Shown: positions 44,611 to 56,037, counted from the first letter of the stretch. The stretch is 64,000 bases of DNA from Acanthopleura granulata (GCA_016165875.1 JABBOT010000009.1:17292790-17356789), one strand, 5' to 3'. A program made the numbers and translations. Notes: a model not told the origin generated them from the sequence alone.

Positions 44611-44804
44611 CAGGGGGTTTTCTAGCCACTTTCTCATTGTGGTAACGACTATGAGAAACATGGGAAAATTGAGTTTTAGACAAATTTTGCATTAAGTTTT
44701 CATGAAATAAATTGAGTTTTTGGTACATGTTGACAAAAAATATTGAGTTTTCAGATTTGTTTAAATTGAGTTACTAAATAGAAATTGGGTAGAAAAAACC
44801 CCTG
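44611..44804. mobile_element. MITE family M1, complete copy (194 bp)
   Basis: CAGGGGGTTTTCTAGCC at the left and AGAAAAAACCCCTG at the right are inverted. The interior has 'AAAATTGAGTTTTAGACAAA' and 'TATTGAGTTTTCAGATTTGT'. It is the reverse of the copy at 36525. Confidence 0.85.
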
Positions 44805-44809
44805 ATTCA

Positions 44810-46090
44810 CACTATGTTCTGTTAGTCCCCGCTCACACACATCTTAATCATGTTAAGCTGGTGAGTTGGCCTATAACTCATAGTTAAAGGGTCAAGGGTC
44901 ATTTTTAAATACTCCCACAAATCTGTGTCTGAAGCACAAGTATGAACTCAAAATTTCCTTATTACAGCAGTTAAGGTACAGCAATCACTGTAGCTGGCCT
45001 CAATATAATCTTTTGTAATTCCAGTAATTGGTTTTTTTTTTGTGAGAGGAGTTATTCGGAAGTGTTTAATTCCTCTTTTGTATTTGGAAAATAGAGCTTA
45101 ATGGATGCCCTTTATGAACTAAGCTAGGAATGTAATACGGTACATGTACTAAAAGGGTCTCAGCCAAAGTGACAAAAGGGGGGGATTCTAGCGGTGTATA
45201 AGCTGGTAAAAGTGGCTTACAACAGCTTTTATTTATTTAACTGGCATAATCATGCAGTGGCTGTGATTGCGTTACGGTTTATTTACTGCGTAATTGAGGC
45301 ACTGATTAAGTTCATTTTACCATTGCTGGCAGTTTTACTAGTACTGAACATTGGATAAAGAAGTCTGGAATACACGTAAAATGCCTGGCTGTTTTGGGAA
45401 GTTATTTGATTGGTAGTAAATTAATGATAGTGTATACCTGAATTCATTCGTTGTCCAGCTTGTTGATTGTTCAACCTGGTCGTGTTTACCTTCTCAGGTA
45501 AGTCTAATAACATGGTGCTGATTTGTATTACCTGTAATTGACGAATCATATGTTTGTGTCACAAAACAGTGTTTGACGAGTCAGATGCTGCCAGGGATTC
45601 CAGTTTTGATATATTTTCCTGTGTAAACACTTGTCTGTATTGTATATGTTGTCTATAAATGAGGGGTTAAATCACATTTCAAATTTTGACTTACCAAGCT
45701 GGAGTACATGTCATTTGAAATATGCTCATGTGCCTAATCCAGTTTCTTAATTCAAGCAACCACACAGGTCCCAGTATATTGGCTAAAGTATACAGCTACA
45801 GTTCTGAAATTTGCCTGATATGATCCAGACTACTTGACCTAAAACCATGGGTTGTTTTAGGAATATTTGTTCCCATGGGGTATGTAGTTAGAGGGTGTGG
45901 GAAAATTACAATGGATCCAATTTCATGAACAGTTTGTAAATACTTTAACCCACTTCTGAAGTGTGATCACCTCCGTGTGGGTACATAGATTATTGTGATC
46001 TACCGAACACGTAAACTCACAGGGGATGTGTTGTAGCTGGTACATGCATGCATTGAAAGGTACCAAATTATTTACATTTGCCCATTAGGA
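44810..46090. other. Intron-like DNA upstream of the coding exon
   Basis: A 'CTTCTCAG|GTAAGT' junction near 45497 is a strong donor and might end an untranslated alternative first exon, but no coding frame leads into it. I see nothing else. Confidence 0.35.
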
Positions 46091-46099
46091 TATCATCCA

Positions 46100-46196
46100 G
46101 CCTTCGAGACAAACCTCAGATTCCCTTCCTAAGATCAGTAGAACAATTCAGGAAAAATCAGCTACCTGGTCACGGAGAAAGTTTTAGGTCATTTAA
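46100..46196. mobile_element. MITE family M2, truncated, abutting an exon
   Basis: 'AAGATCAGTAGAACAATTCA', 'GGAAAAATCAGCTA' and 'AAAGTTTTAGGTCATTT' match the right half of family M2. It ends only about 55 bases before the splice acceptor of the exon at 46253. Confidence 0.65.
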
Positions 46197-46252
46197 AGTA
46201 ATTATTGAAATACTAAGTACTGATAGAATAACGGTAATTTGTTGTGTTACAG

Positions 46253-47101
46253 GAGAACAGATATGCTGACATTAATGCCCAGTTTCGTCAGTGTGGGAAA
46301 TTTTGGGATAGCCAGTACTGTCATGAAGATGAAAGTGAGACTCGACCCCTTGGAAAGTTTACCACCTCAATATTTCTAGCTGCTCCCCCACCTTCCATGT
46401 CACTGAAAATGCTGAGGGGGTCATACAACAACAAGGATACTAATGTGAATTCAGCAAATTCTATGTCAAGACCACTGCAAAGATCACCAGCTAGACCAAC
46501 TGTCCATTCGAACACACACACTTTCAGTGAAAGTGAAAATGCTCCCAAAAAGTTGTTGACCAGTTCTTTTTACACTACCACGCATCCAATCCCTTCAGGA
46601 CATTTGGGTGGAATTATTTCCCCTGAAGAGAACTCTTCCTCTAGATGGAAGAATAACTCTATGACGAATGCCGATTCTGGAATAGTCTGCTTTGATATTT
46701 CCCTGCCATCTCAGAATAAATTAGTGATTGACTCGCAAAACAGTTATTCCCCGAACAGTTCTGCAATGATTTATTGCAGTCGAGAAAACAGCAGTGATGC
46801 TGGATGTAGGGAATTGCAGAACAGCAGCTCGCATTCTCCGACCTACCAAACGTCAGCGTACCAGAAGCCTGTAAACAAGTCCACAGCGATGTGCAGCATC
46901 TCAAATCGACGAGCCAGCTTTGAAATTCAAGACACTGATTCCAACCCTGCCGTAGTGAAGTCATATTTGGAGATCCCAGGCTACAGACGTCACTCTGTTC
47001 AGACGACACAGTCAGCAAGCTTATCTGTCGGGCACTTCTCAGTCAAAGACATCAACAACAATAAGTACAAAGACTTTGAAGAGGACGTCTTGGTTGATTT
47101 G
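46253..47101 (+). CDS. Smoothelin-like protein, large linker exon
   Basis: Acceptor TGTTACAG before 46253, phase 0 in. Donor GTGGGT at 47102, phase 0 out. 283 codons. It begins 'ENRYADINAQFRQCGKFW' and runs through a Ser/Thr/Asn-rich, probably disordered region with possible phosphosites, ending 'YKDFEEDVLVDL'. That acidic end joins in frame to the next exon to build the smoothelin motif, which places it just ahead of that motif. Smoothelins are actin-associated proteins of contractile cells. The exon reads on into the intron without a stop until 47329, which is why an unspliced reading looks longer. Confidence 0.72.
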
Positions 47102-47349
47102 GTGGGTATTCATTCCCGGTGGCATGAATTTTATGCAACTTTAGACAGGGAATTTCCAGATTCCATGCTTCTTGGAACCTTGGTGGCAATAAGAAGTCAT
47201 CAGTTATGTTTCAAGTACTTCTGCATGAAGTTCTTCCGCCAGTGTGTCGTATATGACATAAATTATATGCATGTCACATGTGGAAAAGGCTGCCAGTATA
47301 ATTTGCCAAAGGTTTGTGGTTTACTCTGAGGGTTGACTCCATTTTTGTA

Positions 47350-47650
47350 TGGCTATCCTTAAAAATATGCTCATTGGACGTAACCTGACTGACCCTTCAA
47401 AATTGGGCCTTATTCAAAAGCTTTTGTTGTTATTTTGATAAAAGTTCATTGGACGTAACCCGACTGACCCTTCAAAATTGGGCCTTCCTGAAAAGTTTTT
47501 GTTGGTATTTTGATAAAAGGTTTGTAAAAGTTTTCTCTCCATGATAATTTCTCTAAAATCCCTCTCTTTTTCAAAAGCAAGAATAAAAAAAAAAAAAAAT
47601 CCCTACAGACTGAGGGTTATGCCATACAAACAATTTTTTAAGGATGGCCT
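47350..47650. mobile_element. MITE family M3, copy 1
   Basis: The ends GGCTATCCTTAAAAA and TTTTTTAAGGATGGCC are inverted. A unit of about 76 bp is duplicated inside ('TCATTGGACGTAACCTGACT' at 47372, 'TTCATTGGACGTAACCCGAC' at 47447). It lies just downstream of the exon at 46253-47101. Confidence 0.8.
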
Positions 47651-47916
47651 AATGCAAGACAAATCACTTTTAGGTGATGTGTGAGGTGTATTTATGTTGC
47701 TGTATATCATCATAAGTTCATATTTGTGAAGATGAACTTCAATTTGCTGGCATTTTAATGTAGGATTTTCGAACAACATCGGCTTGTTAGAAAGTTTTAG
47801 AAAGTATTTGTTGAAACAGGAAAAGTAAAACGAAAATGGTTGATAATCGTTCTGTTTTATTCACTCATTCTGTACAGTAGATGTAGATGCTTAACTGTGA
47901 CATTTTTCTTTTGTAG

Positions 47917-47992
47917 CTGAAAAAGTGCACAGATTTTCCCGAGAGACGAAAAATTCGATCAGCTCTTCGACATGTGAGAGAAAATCAGAAAG
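47917..47992 (+). CDS. Smoothelin-like protein, motif exon
   Basis: Acceptor CTTTTGTAG, donor GTAAGG, 25 codons plus one base (phase 0 in, 1 out). It encodes 'LKKCTDFPERRKIRSALRHV'. Joined to the preceding 'EEDVLVDL', this gives the pattern L-x3-C/A-T-D-F-x-E-R-R-x-I-R-x-A-L-R. Smoothelin family proteins repeat that pattern ahead of their C-terminal calponin-homology domain (from knowledge of vertebrate smoothelin). The cross-exon assembly is strong evidence that both exons are real. Confidence 0.75.
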
Positions 47993-48129
47993 GTAAGGGA
48001 CTGAGAATGAACATTGTATCTTCAGCTAAATCTAGTCTTTTGTTGACTGGAATGTACAAGAAGGGACCTCAAACTAGGACTTTGGTGAGGAAGTTCCCTG
48101 CTCCTCCTGTTTCTGGGACATTGGAGACA

Positions 48130-48362
48130 ATATTTATTTGTTTATTCTTTGACAGTATGTTCTTTTATGACATACTCCAGGATATTTCACTGACATGAAG
48201 GCGGCCAACATTATGCTGGAAGGCAACCGAGCAGAGCCTAGGTAACTTCCCACGTACAACCGAAGAGGAAGCCAGCTTGAGCTGGGCTTGAATGGACAGT
48301 GATCACATTGTTGAGAGGCATTACACTGCACTAGCGTGCTATCCTACTTAACCACGGAGACC
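48130..48362 (-). mobile_element. SINE family 1, diverged
   Basis: 'GGATATTTCACTGACATGAA', 'GGCGGCCAACATTATGCTGG' and 'AAGCCAGCTTGAGCTGGGCT' match the full copy at 56038. The tRNA-like head at the right is 'TTAACCACGGAGACCCC', decayed. In an intron of the smoothelin-like gene. Confidence 0.8.
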
Positions 48363-48600
48363 CCTTGTTGGCAATCCATGGTTGACATTGCTCGCATCGC
48401 AGTTTGTTTGATGGCCACTTGTCTGCCCCCAGTCCGATGTGTATGTCTGTACACAACATGGGAAAATTTGTCAGTAACTTGCGAAAGGTGGGTGATATAC
48501 CTCTGGCACTTTGGTTTCCTCTACCCTTAAGACTCACCACTATTGTATAAGTGAAAAAAATCTTGAACATGCCATTAAAGAATAATCAAATAAATAAAGA
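48363..48600 (+). mobile_element. SINE family 2
   Basis: 'CATGGGAAAATTTGTCAGTA', then 'CTGGCACTTTGGTTTCCTCT' and a tail 'TTGTATAAGTG...AATCAAATAAATAAA'. It lies head to head with the SINE at 48130. It is related to the older fragment at 1325-1580. Confidence 0.7.
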
Positions 48601-48692
48601 AGAGTGTTGCCAATAGATGTTACTATGTGTTCTGGCTTGGTCCATAGCCTGATGGGATAGTCTTGGGCAAGAAATGCATTTTTAGGAACAAA

Positions 48693-48856
48693 TAAATGAC
48701 ATAAAACTCTCTTTTTTTCTGAAACTTTTTCTTTTCTAGTATTAAGATATTATCCTACTTTCCTAACAAAGCTTATAATACTTTTGTATGATCATTAGAA
48801 CTCTTAAGAATCAGGAAAAATGCCCAAATTACTCATGGGTAAAGCTTTAGGTCGTT
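48693..48856. mobile_element. MITE family M2, copy
   Basis: 'AAATGACATAAAACTCTC' at the left and 'GGGTAAAGCTTTAGGTC' at the right are inverted, with mismatches. The interior 'GAACTCTTAAGAATCAGGAA' matches the copy at 54131. Confidence 0.7.
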
Positions 48857-49252
48857 CACGGCACTGTGTGATAAAGTGGATGGTTCATGTGCTGTCAGGT
48901 ATCCAGAAGAACAGTCAAAATATCCATGAATATATTAAACTGCACTGTTACCTTTACAAGCTGATGTTTAACCTGCAGAGTGAAAAAATGATGTATCAGC
49001 TCATTTTAATTTGATGCAATGCAGTATTTGTGTTTTTGGAAAGTCCATGGCACAAAGAAACATTAAAAAGTACCACCACCACCACCAGCAGATTCACAAC
49101 TGTTTGAACGAATTCCTTATAAAGCTGGGGTTTCATTTTTGTGACTGTTGTACCATCAGGTGTCAGGAAGTACTACAGGTATAACCCTTTCGTAAACTTA
49201 CTGGCTCAAGCGTACGAAGGTGATAAAACTGGTGTTGCCACGGTAATAGTCG

Positions 49253-49300
49253 CTTCATGAATGAATGAATGATTATGGCTTAACGCCACTTGGACAAAGA
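49253..49300 (-). repeat. LINE-tail-like fragment
   Basis: 'GAATGAATGAATGATTATGG', then 'CTTAACGCCACTTGG', is nearly the same as the 3' terminus of the LINE at 9194-9230. Homology stops after about 35 bases, so this is either a very short LINE end or a SINE using the same tail. Confidence 0.6.
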
Positions 49301-49559
49301 ACTTGATGGTGTGGCCAAACTCTTTGAAGTTTCTGTTTTCCACTGTGCTAGGGGGTCTCTTTTGTCTTGGTCAGGCCTTGGGGTGGATGTGCAACACTTT
49401 GTATATCCTTGATTTCACTTAACATAGTCTGGTCATCTTAACACCATCATGTGGAGGAGACATCCATTGAAGTTGACTGAATCTCTATACCATTTATTTT
49501 TATGTGGAAGATTTTAAGCTTTTCACTCCTCGGCTGATATTGGCCAAGGGGTATTGTTG

Positions 49560-49990
49560 TAGTGAGTGGCGTCCGTCTATTCATGCCCTTGTAAATACTC
49601 TATCTCCAGAACAATTTATCGTGAGTAGTTTGCCAATCTCATATCACACTTACACTGTGGCATGGGCAAGAGCCCTATTAATTTTCAGCAACCTTGACCT
49701 TTTTCTTCAAGGTCCTTTAAGTTAAACATGTATAAATGCTCTCTCTCTGGAAGTTCAGTGTAGCCTAAGTTCATCAAACTTGTACCACACTAACACTTTG
49801 GTGTGAGGGAGAGCCCTATTGATTTTCACCGACCTTGACCGTTTTCTTGATGGTCAATTTATGAACGGCATGTTAACCCTCTCTGTTGAACAGTCTGTCC
49901 CAAGCTCACCTAGCTTATGCCACACGTACGCTCTGGCATGATTAAGAACTCTATTGGTTATTAAGCCCTAAGTTATTTAAGGTAAATTTA
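49560..49990 (+). repeat. Three diverged tandem units of about 145 bp
   Basis: Each unit has an 'AAATACTCTATCTCCAGAAC'-like start, 'CATATCACACTTACACTGTG' and 'GAGCCCTATTGATTTTCACC'. They start near 49585, 49733 and 49880. The frame at 49504-49725 spans a unit boundary and is not a gene. It lies in the intron before the exon at 50828. Confidence 0.75.
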
Positions 49991-50827
49991 ATGAATGGCT
50001 GGTATTATACATAATATCTCTTGGAATTTGTATCGATTCGTTTACACTATACATGTGCTTAAGGCCAAGGGGTTTTAAGTGCATCGCAATGGCTTTTGTA
50101 TTGTTAAACGATGGCCTCATCTGATGTTATTGTTAATGTGATGATGTTTAGTTGAACACATTTGGAGAATGTTGGCCAGTTACATGTACTTGCCAGTGGT
50201 TGGTTGTTTACTCTGGTTGCTATGCCTCAATACCTACTCTCTTCCTTGTGCGATAAGGTTCATCCTCATCATAAACCATGAGTGAAATACATTTATTTTT
50301 CTGGTACATTGGTTGGGTCCGGCTGTAAATGGTTAAGGTGTGAATTTAAATTCAACATGGATCAAAATCTTCCTAAATTGTCTTGGCTTGATGTGCCTCA
50401 GTCTTTCATGTTTTGTGGGTCTGCAAAGTGACCTTTTTGGTCTGAACTGCTTTGTCTACAAAACCACTTCATTTACATAGTTTTTTAAAGTTTCTTCTCT
50501 TTTTGTTTCTATACGACCTGAGCAAAAGTCTGTTGGAAACGAGTCGTGTTGCTTTTAAAATTTACAGTTATTGTCTTGCTGTCCCTTTGAATTTTTGTGA
50601 TGCTCTGGTTTTTCATGTCAACACTATTTGAAAAGATACGCAGAAAGGTAACTAGGATGATCCTATGTACTGAGTCTTCACCACCAAGTTTGGTGGCATC
50701 ACACTGTTGTGACAGTCTTGAGGGTCTGTAAGTCCTGTTGACTTCTGAAATAACAATCTGTGGTACGTGTAACTTATGAAATTAGCACTGAAAATTGAAG
50801 GAAAATGTCACATTGTTTCGCTTCCAG

Positions 50828-51024
50828 TTTCCGATGACAACGATTCTTCGACTGATGCCCCAGTAGTGGTTTCCGTGGCAACGCTGTTGTTGTCGGGGGA
50901 TACAGAACGTCTGGTTCCAGTGTATACGTCCACTCCCAGAGAAGTGGCCGTCTTCAGTCCTGATGAGAATGATAACTTGTTTGTGTCAACCCCAGTGATG
51001 GATACAAAAGAACAAGACACAGAG
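50828..51024 (+). CDS. Smoothelin-like protein, third exon
   Basis: Acceptor CTTCCAG, donor GTGAGT, phase 1 in and 0 out, which fits the preceding exon (G plus TT makes Val). 66 codons read 'VSDDNDSSTDAPVVV', then 'SVATLLLSGDTERLVPVYTS' and 'NDNLFVSTPVMDTKEQ'. A short hydrophobic 'VATLLL' after a smoothelin motif also occurs in vertebrate smoothelin. The rest is acidic, Ser/Thr-rich linker. The gene continues past this exon, but I find no further exon in the window. Confidence 0.68.
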
Positions 51025-51084
51025 GTGAGTGGTTGTTGCATCTGCATGTATGAACGCAGTGTATACAGTAACAGTAGTTTTTTC

Positions 51085-51224
51085 TCACACTTTCGGAAAA
51101 TTGAGTTTTAGATAAATTTTTTGATATTAATTGAGTTTTGATACATTGATGATGTAAAGATATTGAGGTTTCTGATTTGTTCATATTAAGTTTCTGAAAT
51201 GAAATTGCGTAGAAAAACCTCTGA
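51085..51224. mobile_element. MITE family M1, partial copy
   Basis: 'AAAATTGAGTTTTAGATAAA' and the terminus 'GTAGAAAAACCTCTGAG' match the right three quarters of the copy at 44611. It starts 60 bases after the exon donor. Confidence 0.75.
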
Positions 51225-51240
51225 GTAACCTTCTAGAGTT

Positions 51241-51490
51241 GGGTCATCTTTAAAACATTCTTCATTGGGCATAACCTTACCCTGTAAGAGAAAATATGGT
51301 TGGTTGCTTGGTCGGTCAGTGTTGAATTCTTTTTCTTTTTTCTGTTAGCTAATAAAAAGGAGCTTTTTAAAAAAGAAAGGAAAGAACGATGAAGTAAAAA
51401 GTTTACGAAAATACCATGAAAAACTGTAGAGTTGGACCCTTTATTAGAGAGTTGTTGGGTAATGCCTGACGACATAATTTGAAGGATGGC
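51241..51490. mobile_element. MITE family M3, copy 2
   Basis: 'GGGTCATCTTTAAAA' and 'GAAGGATGGCTTTG' form the ends. The interior pair 'CATTGGGCATAACCTTACCC' and 'GGGTAATGCCTGAC' matches the copy at 47350. It again follows an exon of the smoothelin-like gene. Confidence 0.7.
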
Positions 51491-51828
51491 TTTGAGCCTA
51501 CTTCATAGTTGCCCATTTTGTCAGGTATTTTTGAACCATTGTTAGCTTTGTTCCATAGCATTTCGTTTATATCATTTTAATATTTCTACCCAGTTTCTAT
51601 TGGGACTGAAGTGGCACTTCAACATCTGCAACATTTTATGCAAGTTAACAACCTGGATGAGACTACAAAAGAAGCTGTCTTTGTAGTGAACATACCACTG
51701 AGATTTCAGACAGTAACTTTTGGTGTCCTTTTGGATTTAATTTGATGTAGATATACCTTATTGGCACCAATACATTTCCAATTTACCGCGTGTAATCTTT
51801 TGGGGCTGATAAAAGGTATTTCAGGTGA

Positions 51829-52072
51829 CAGGGGTTTTTCTAGCCAAGTTCTTTTTAGAAACTCATTTCCAACAAATCAGAAAACTTAATATTTTTCATC
51901 ACATGTATCAAAAACTCAATCGCCACGATATGGCTGAAATGTTGCTGATGTGGCATTAAGGCATAATTATGCTTTCAAAAACTCAATTTGTTTCATGAAA
52001 ACTCAATACAATATTTGTCTACAACTTAATTTTCTTGTTTTGGTTAAGGAAAAGGTGGCTAGAAAAACCCTG
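51829..52072. mobile_element. MITE family M1, copy (244 bp)
   Basis: CAGGGGTTTTTCTAGCC and GGCTAGAAAAACCCTG are inverted. The interior has 'AAAAACTCAATTTGTTTCAT'. It is longer than the other copies by about 50 bp in the middle. The frame at 51950-52156 is not coding. Confidence 0.85.
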
Positions 52073-52079
52073 GGTGCAC

Positions 52080-54125
52080 CCACAGCATGTCATCTACTAT
52101 GTCTACACGTAGGATGTCATGATGACAAAAACTTAGGACAGTTTAGCTCTCTTTAACACGCTCTTTAGAGTTTTTTTTTTTTTAAACAAGACAAGCGGGT
52201 TTGACGTTTATTTGTGCTCCAGCTGCTGTGACCCTGTACTTGCTCAAAGCCCTCAGATGTTACCTCGTTAAGTCAAGTGGGGATGTTACACCTGTGTGTT
52301 ACCTGGCTGACTAAAGGTCACATAATTCGTTAAGTTAATTGAGATCCGTGCCTGGCAAGTGTGGTTAGCAGGATCGAGGTGTGCGTGAGAGACAGTGTCA
52401 CATTACTGATCCTGAATTATTGTTTATGTATGTCTCTGACAGGAATAGCTTATGGGATAATTGGGATAATTACTCCACTGATGTCCATGTAATTATTTAT
52501 TTATTTAACTGGCTTTTTAATTTCTTCCTTGGCCAGTTCTCTAATGCTCCTTAAATACTAGAAACAGTGGCCTGGATTGCTGGCATGCTGTGGTGTACAA
52601 GGTCAGAGCGACTACTATACATGTAAAAGGCATTTTCATTGACATAGTTATGTCTCCCTTCAAATATTATTATTAAAGAATCACTAAACAGAAATAAAGA
52701 AAATGGATAGCAACTGATGTTTAGAAAGGTGCAGGGGCTGATTCCACAAAGCAATTATTGACCCAAGTCAAAACTTATAAACTCAGTTTTACCGCTTATT
52801 TGATACTGATTTTGAAATTTGTGTCGCTTGTGCCTTGGTATGATATACACACACCATCCATGCCCTTATTTTAAAATTTCAAGAGTGTTTAATTTTGGTT
52901 AAGTTTTAAAAGTTTGACTTATAAGTACAAAATTGCTTTGTGGATTCGACCACTGTACATGCACATGCATCCTGTCTGTGGCAGGCAGTTTGTGGAACCT
53001 TCCTGTTTGAAACTTTATTCATACATTCATGTTAATCATGATAATGCAGTTTTAGTACATATAACGTGTAATAGATTTATTTATAAATGTAATTTATCGT
53101 TGTTCATTCAACATATTCAGAAATAAGCAGATATTGCTGATTGAAAGCTCTGCTCAAGGCAGGGTGTGGGTGTGGGGTTGGCATGGGTGATTAGAGGGGT
53201 TGATATGGGTCTGGAGATTTGTGCAGGTTTAAGCTGGCAAGGTTCGGTCATGGACTGGGGCATGCAGACTGACAGGTATGAAGTGTCAGCCCAGTCTTAA
53301 CACTGCAGGTGAACTGTACCCTATTAGTCTTAACGAGTTATTGTAGGTAGAGTATCTAACACTTACGTGCGAACAGGTTTTGTTGTAAACGGGCCAACAC
53401 TCCATTAAACTGAGCCGCAGCATGTATGTTGTATTGTAAATACATAAAACAGCTTTGCTGAATTTTATTTGAATTAATCAAGCAGTATACAATGTCAGCC
53501 TGCAAAAATTTTACAATTTGTAGGACACAGCAAAGATAGGCTTGCCCATTGCACAAATGTAAACATTGAGCCCAGGAGCTGTTGGTGTTTTTATATGTCC
53601 CCCAGGAGTTATACAGCTCTGTTTGCTGTTGGCCATATACTCCAGGTGTAGAAGTCATAAAAGTAGGACAGTGTGACAGTGGCTAGCATGAAGTTGTTAA
53701 AGGGTCCGCGCTTTGCAGTTAAATCCTGGACTCCGTCAGGTATAAGTAGAGAGCATGTGAACCCCAGTGTTATAAAGCGGATGATTTAGCTTTTCAGGGA
53801 CCTGGACCCATTCAACTTAATGAACAGTCTCCTTGTAAATGTAGACTTGTGTGTGATTGAGCCAGTATGACATGTACTGTGTATGGAGTAGTGTAGGGCT
53901 GAATACACGAGATCTGATATCAGTCTGTCTGTCTGAGAGGGGATAAAGGCCTTTGTAAAGTATTGGAATGTTCAGATTCAGTGTAGGTAACTAAGTCCTG
54001 ATTTTAAATAATTCTGTCTGTTAGTTAATATGGCACTTTTGTTTTACAAGATTTTTTTTTGTCAGCATTCGTAATATTCTGGGGCTGGATTCCAGAAAGC
54101 TACTCATTCATGAAGATACACTGTA
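52080..54125. other. Intron or intergenic DNA, nothing recognised
   Basis: AT-rich with one G-rich patch near 53157-53200. Frames at 52551-52754, 52914-53126 and 53356-53658 lack domains and splice borders. Confidence 0.35.
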
Positions 54126-54130
54126 CATGT

Positions 54131-54336
54131 AAATGACCTAAACTCTCTTCCATGAAAGCCCATTTTTAGAGGCAAAAAAATGTCTTGAAATATTGTTTTG
54201 GGGCTTGAAACTTACATTTCTCTTACATTATTACTCTGCCTTCCAAACAAACCTCAAAACAACTTTCTAAAATCAATAGAACTCTAAGAAACAGGAAAAA
54301 TGAGCAACTTAATCATGGATGAAATTTTAGGTAGTT
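54131..54336. mobile_element. MITE family M2, copy
   Basis: AAATGACCTAAACTCTC and GGATGAAATTTTAGGTAG are inverted. The interior is 'AATCAATAGAACTCTAAGAA' then 'ACAGGAAAAATGAGCAACTT'. Confidence 0.75.
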
Positions 54337-54339
54337 ATA

Positions 54340-56035
54340 ATGTAAGATTAATAATTGTTATAAACCTTTGCGTTTGAACTCTTTTATTGCTGAAAGTAAA
54401 AAAAGTCCTACCGTGCCATTAATGTGACGTGTTGAAATGTTGAATAAACTTTTTTAGCCTGATTACATTTAGAATAACAAAGATGTCTGAATAAAGTTTT
54501 GCCACAAGTGATGTAAAGCAGAGGAATGATGGAGAAAATTGAGGAATGATGGAGAAAATTGAGCAGGTGAACATTTGTGAACTTAAGAAGTTCTTTAAGG
54601 AAAGAGGAATCATTTGTACCCGGGATAGATGATCAGCAAATTAATGTCAACAAAAGTTGCCTAACGTTTTCAGCAAGTCACGTGACATACATGTAGTAGG
54701 ACTTTTTGTGCCGTTAACAGCAAAAGAGTTCAAACTCGAAAATCCCGAATTGAGAAAAGGCACCAAAATTTTCTTACTTCACATCTACCTTTAATTTTCA
54801 GGGTCATCTGAGAGGCATATCTTCAAGTCAAATACATGTAGTTAAGTTTTATGGAAACTTATAACTGAATGTTTTAAGGTTTATGCAATAATTAATATCT
54901 CATATGATTTTGATGTAGTCATGTGGTTTGTGCAGATTGTAAAATTATAAATAGAGGACCTCCAATGAGCGATCCTATAGTATCAAATTTATTGAACGGG
55001 AAAAAAAAAATTCACTTGTTTCGAGCCCCAGGAGAATTTTGACTCGAGTTTAATGAATTTATTTCTATGGGGTCATGCTTTGGAGTTCCCCTTTATCCAA
55101 TAAATGTAAAATGAAAAAAAGTTACAATACTGGGCATCAAAATAGCAGAAATTATCACTCTTTATATAATTGCGTGCAGAAGTGCACGGTAATTTAAAGT
55201 GAAAGACCACACAAAAATAAAGTTGTAATGAGTGAATAGAATATTAAAAACTGTATCTGAAAATACATTCACTGATATTTTTAGATTTTTTTCCACCAAA
55301 TTAAATGTAGTCAAATGTTTTAATTATATGGAGGACTTTGAGGACCATATTGAACAGTGAAGAACAGTTACGTCACACATTCCCTTTAGCTGCTAAACAT
55401 CCTCTGATAGTTATATATTTACACTCCACATACACAGACATGCAGTTCCACACCTGTATCTGTATTTAATATAGAAATCTTTGTCCTTTGTGGGTTGTGC
55501 TAAACGTTGTGTAGGAAAAACGAGTCTCACAGTTATTCACCTAGAATGCCTGTTTTGGTTGATGTCCGTTATATGAATGTCTGTATTCACACCTATAGAT
55601 TTAACTAAAGGAGGGACATACATCGCCTTTGGAGGGAGGTAACTTCAAAACTTCAGGCAATGTGACTTTTTCGCTTATCCCATGATGTGATTTTACCATT
55701 TATTTTTTCATCTGGTTGAGGATAGATAACCACTGCAGAATGGTTTGCAATGCAGCACGTATTTTTTCCCCATATCCAAGCAAAGAAGGTACTGTGTGCC
55801 AGTTATTTGCAATTTCCATTTCTCCTAGTATGAAGACTTTCCTTTGAGCTGTCAATTATCCCATTCCAATTTCAATAAAATTCATTGAAATTGTAAGAGT
55901 TGAGAAAAAGAAAAGAAACGAAAGAAAAAACTATAATGACTAAAAATAATTTAATAATTTTCAGTGCATTTAAAAAAAGTTTCAGTGTCTTACAAACCAG
56001 ACTGAGTACAATGATATTATGAAGAGGATGGAAAG
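54340..56035. other. Non-coding, with dispersed repeat P copy 2
   Basis: 55195-55380 repeats 'TTAAAAACTGTATCTGAAAA' and 'GTAGTCAAATGTTTTAATTA' from 40325-40510. A 22-bp unit ('GAGGAATGATGGAGAAAATT') occurs twice at 54518-54561. I see no other feature. Confidence 0.5.
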
Positions 56036-56037
56036 TT

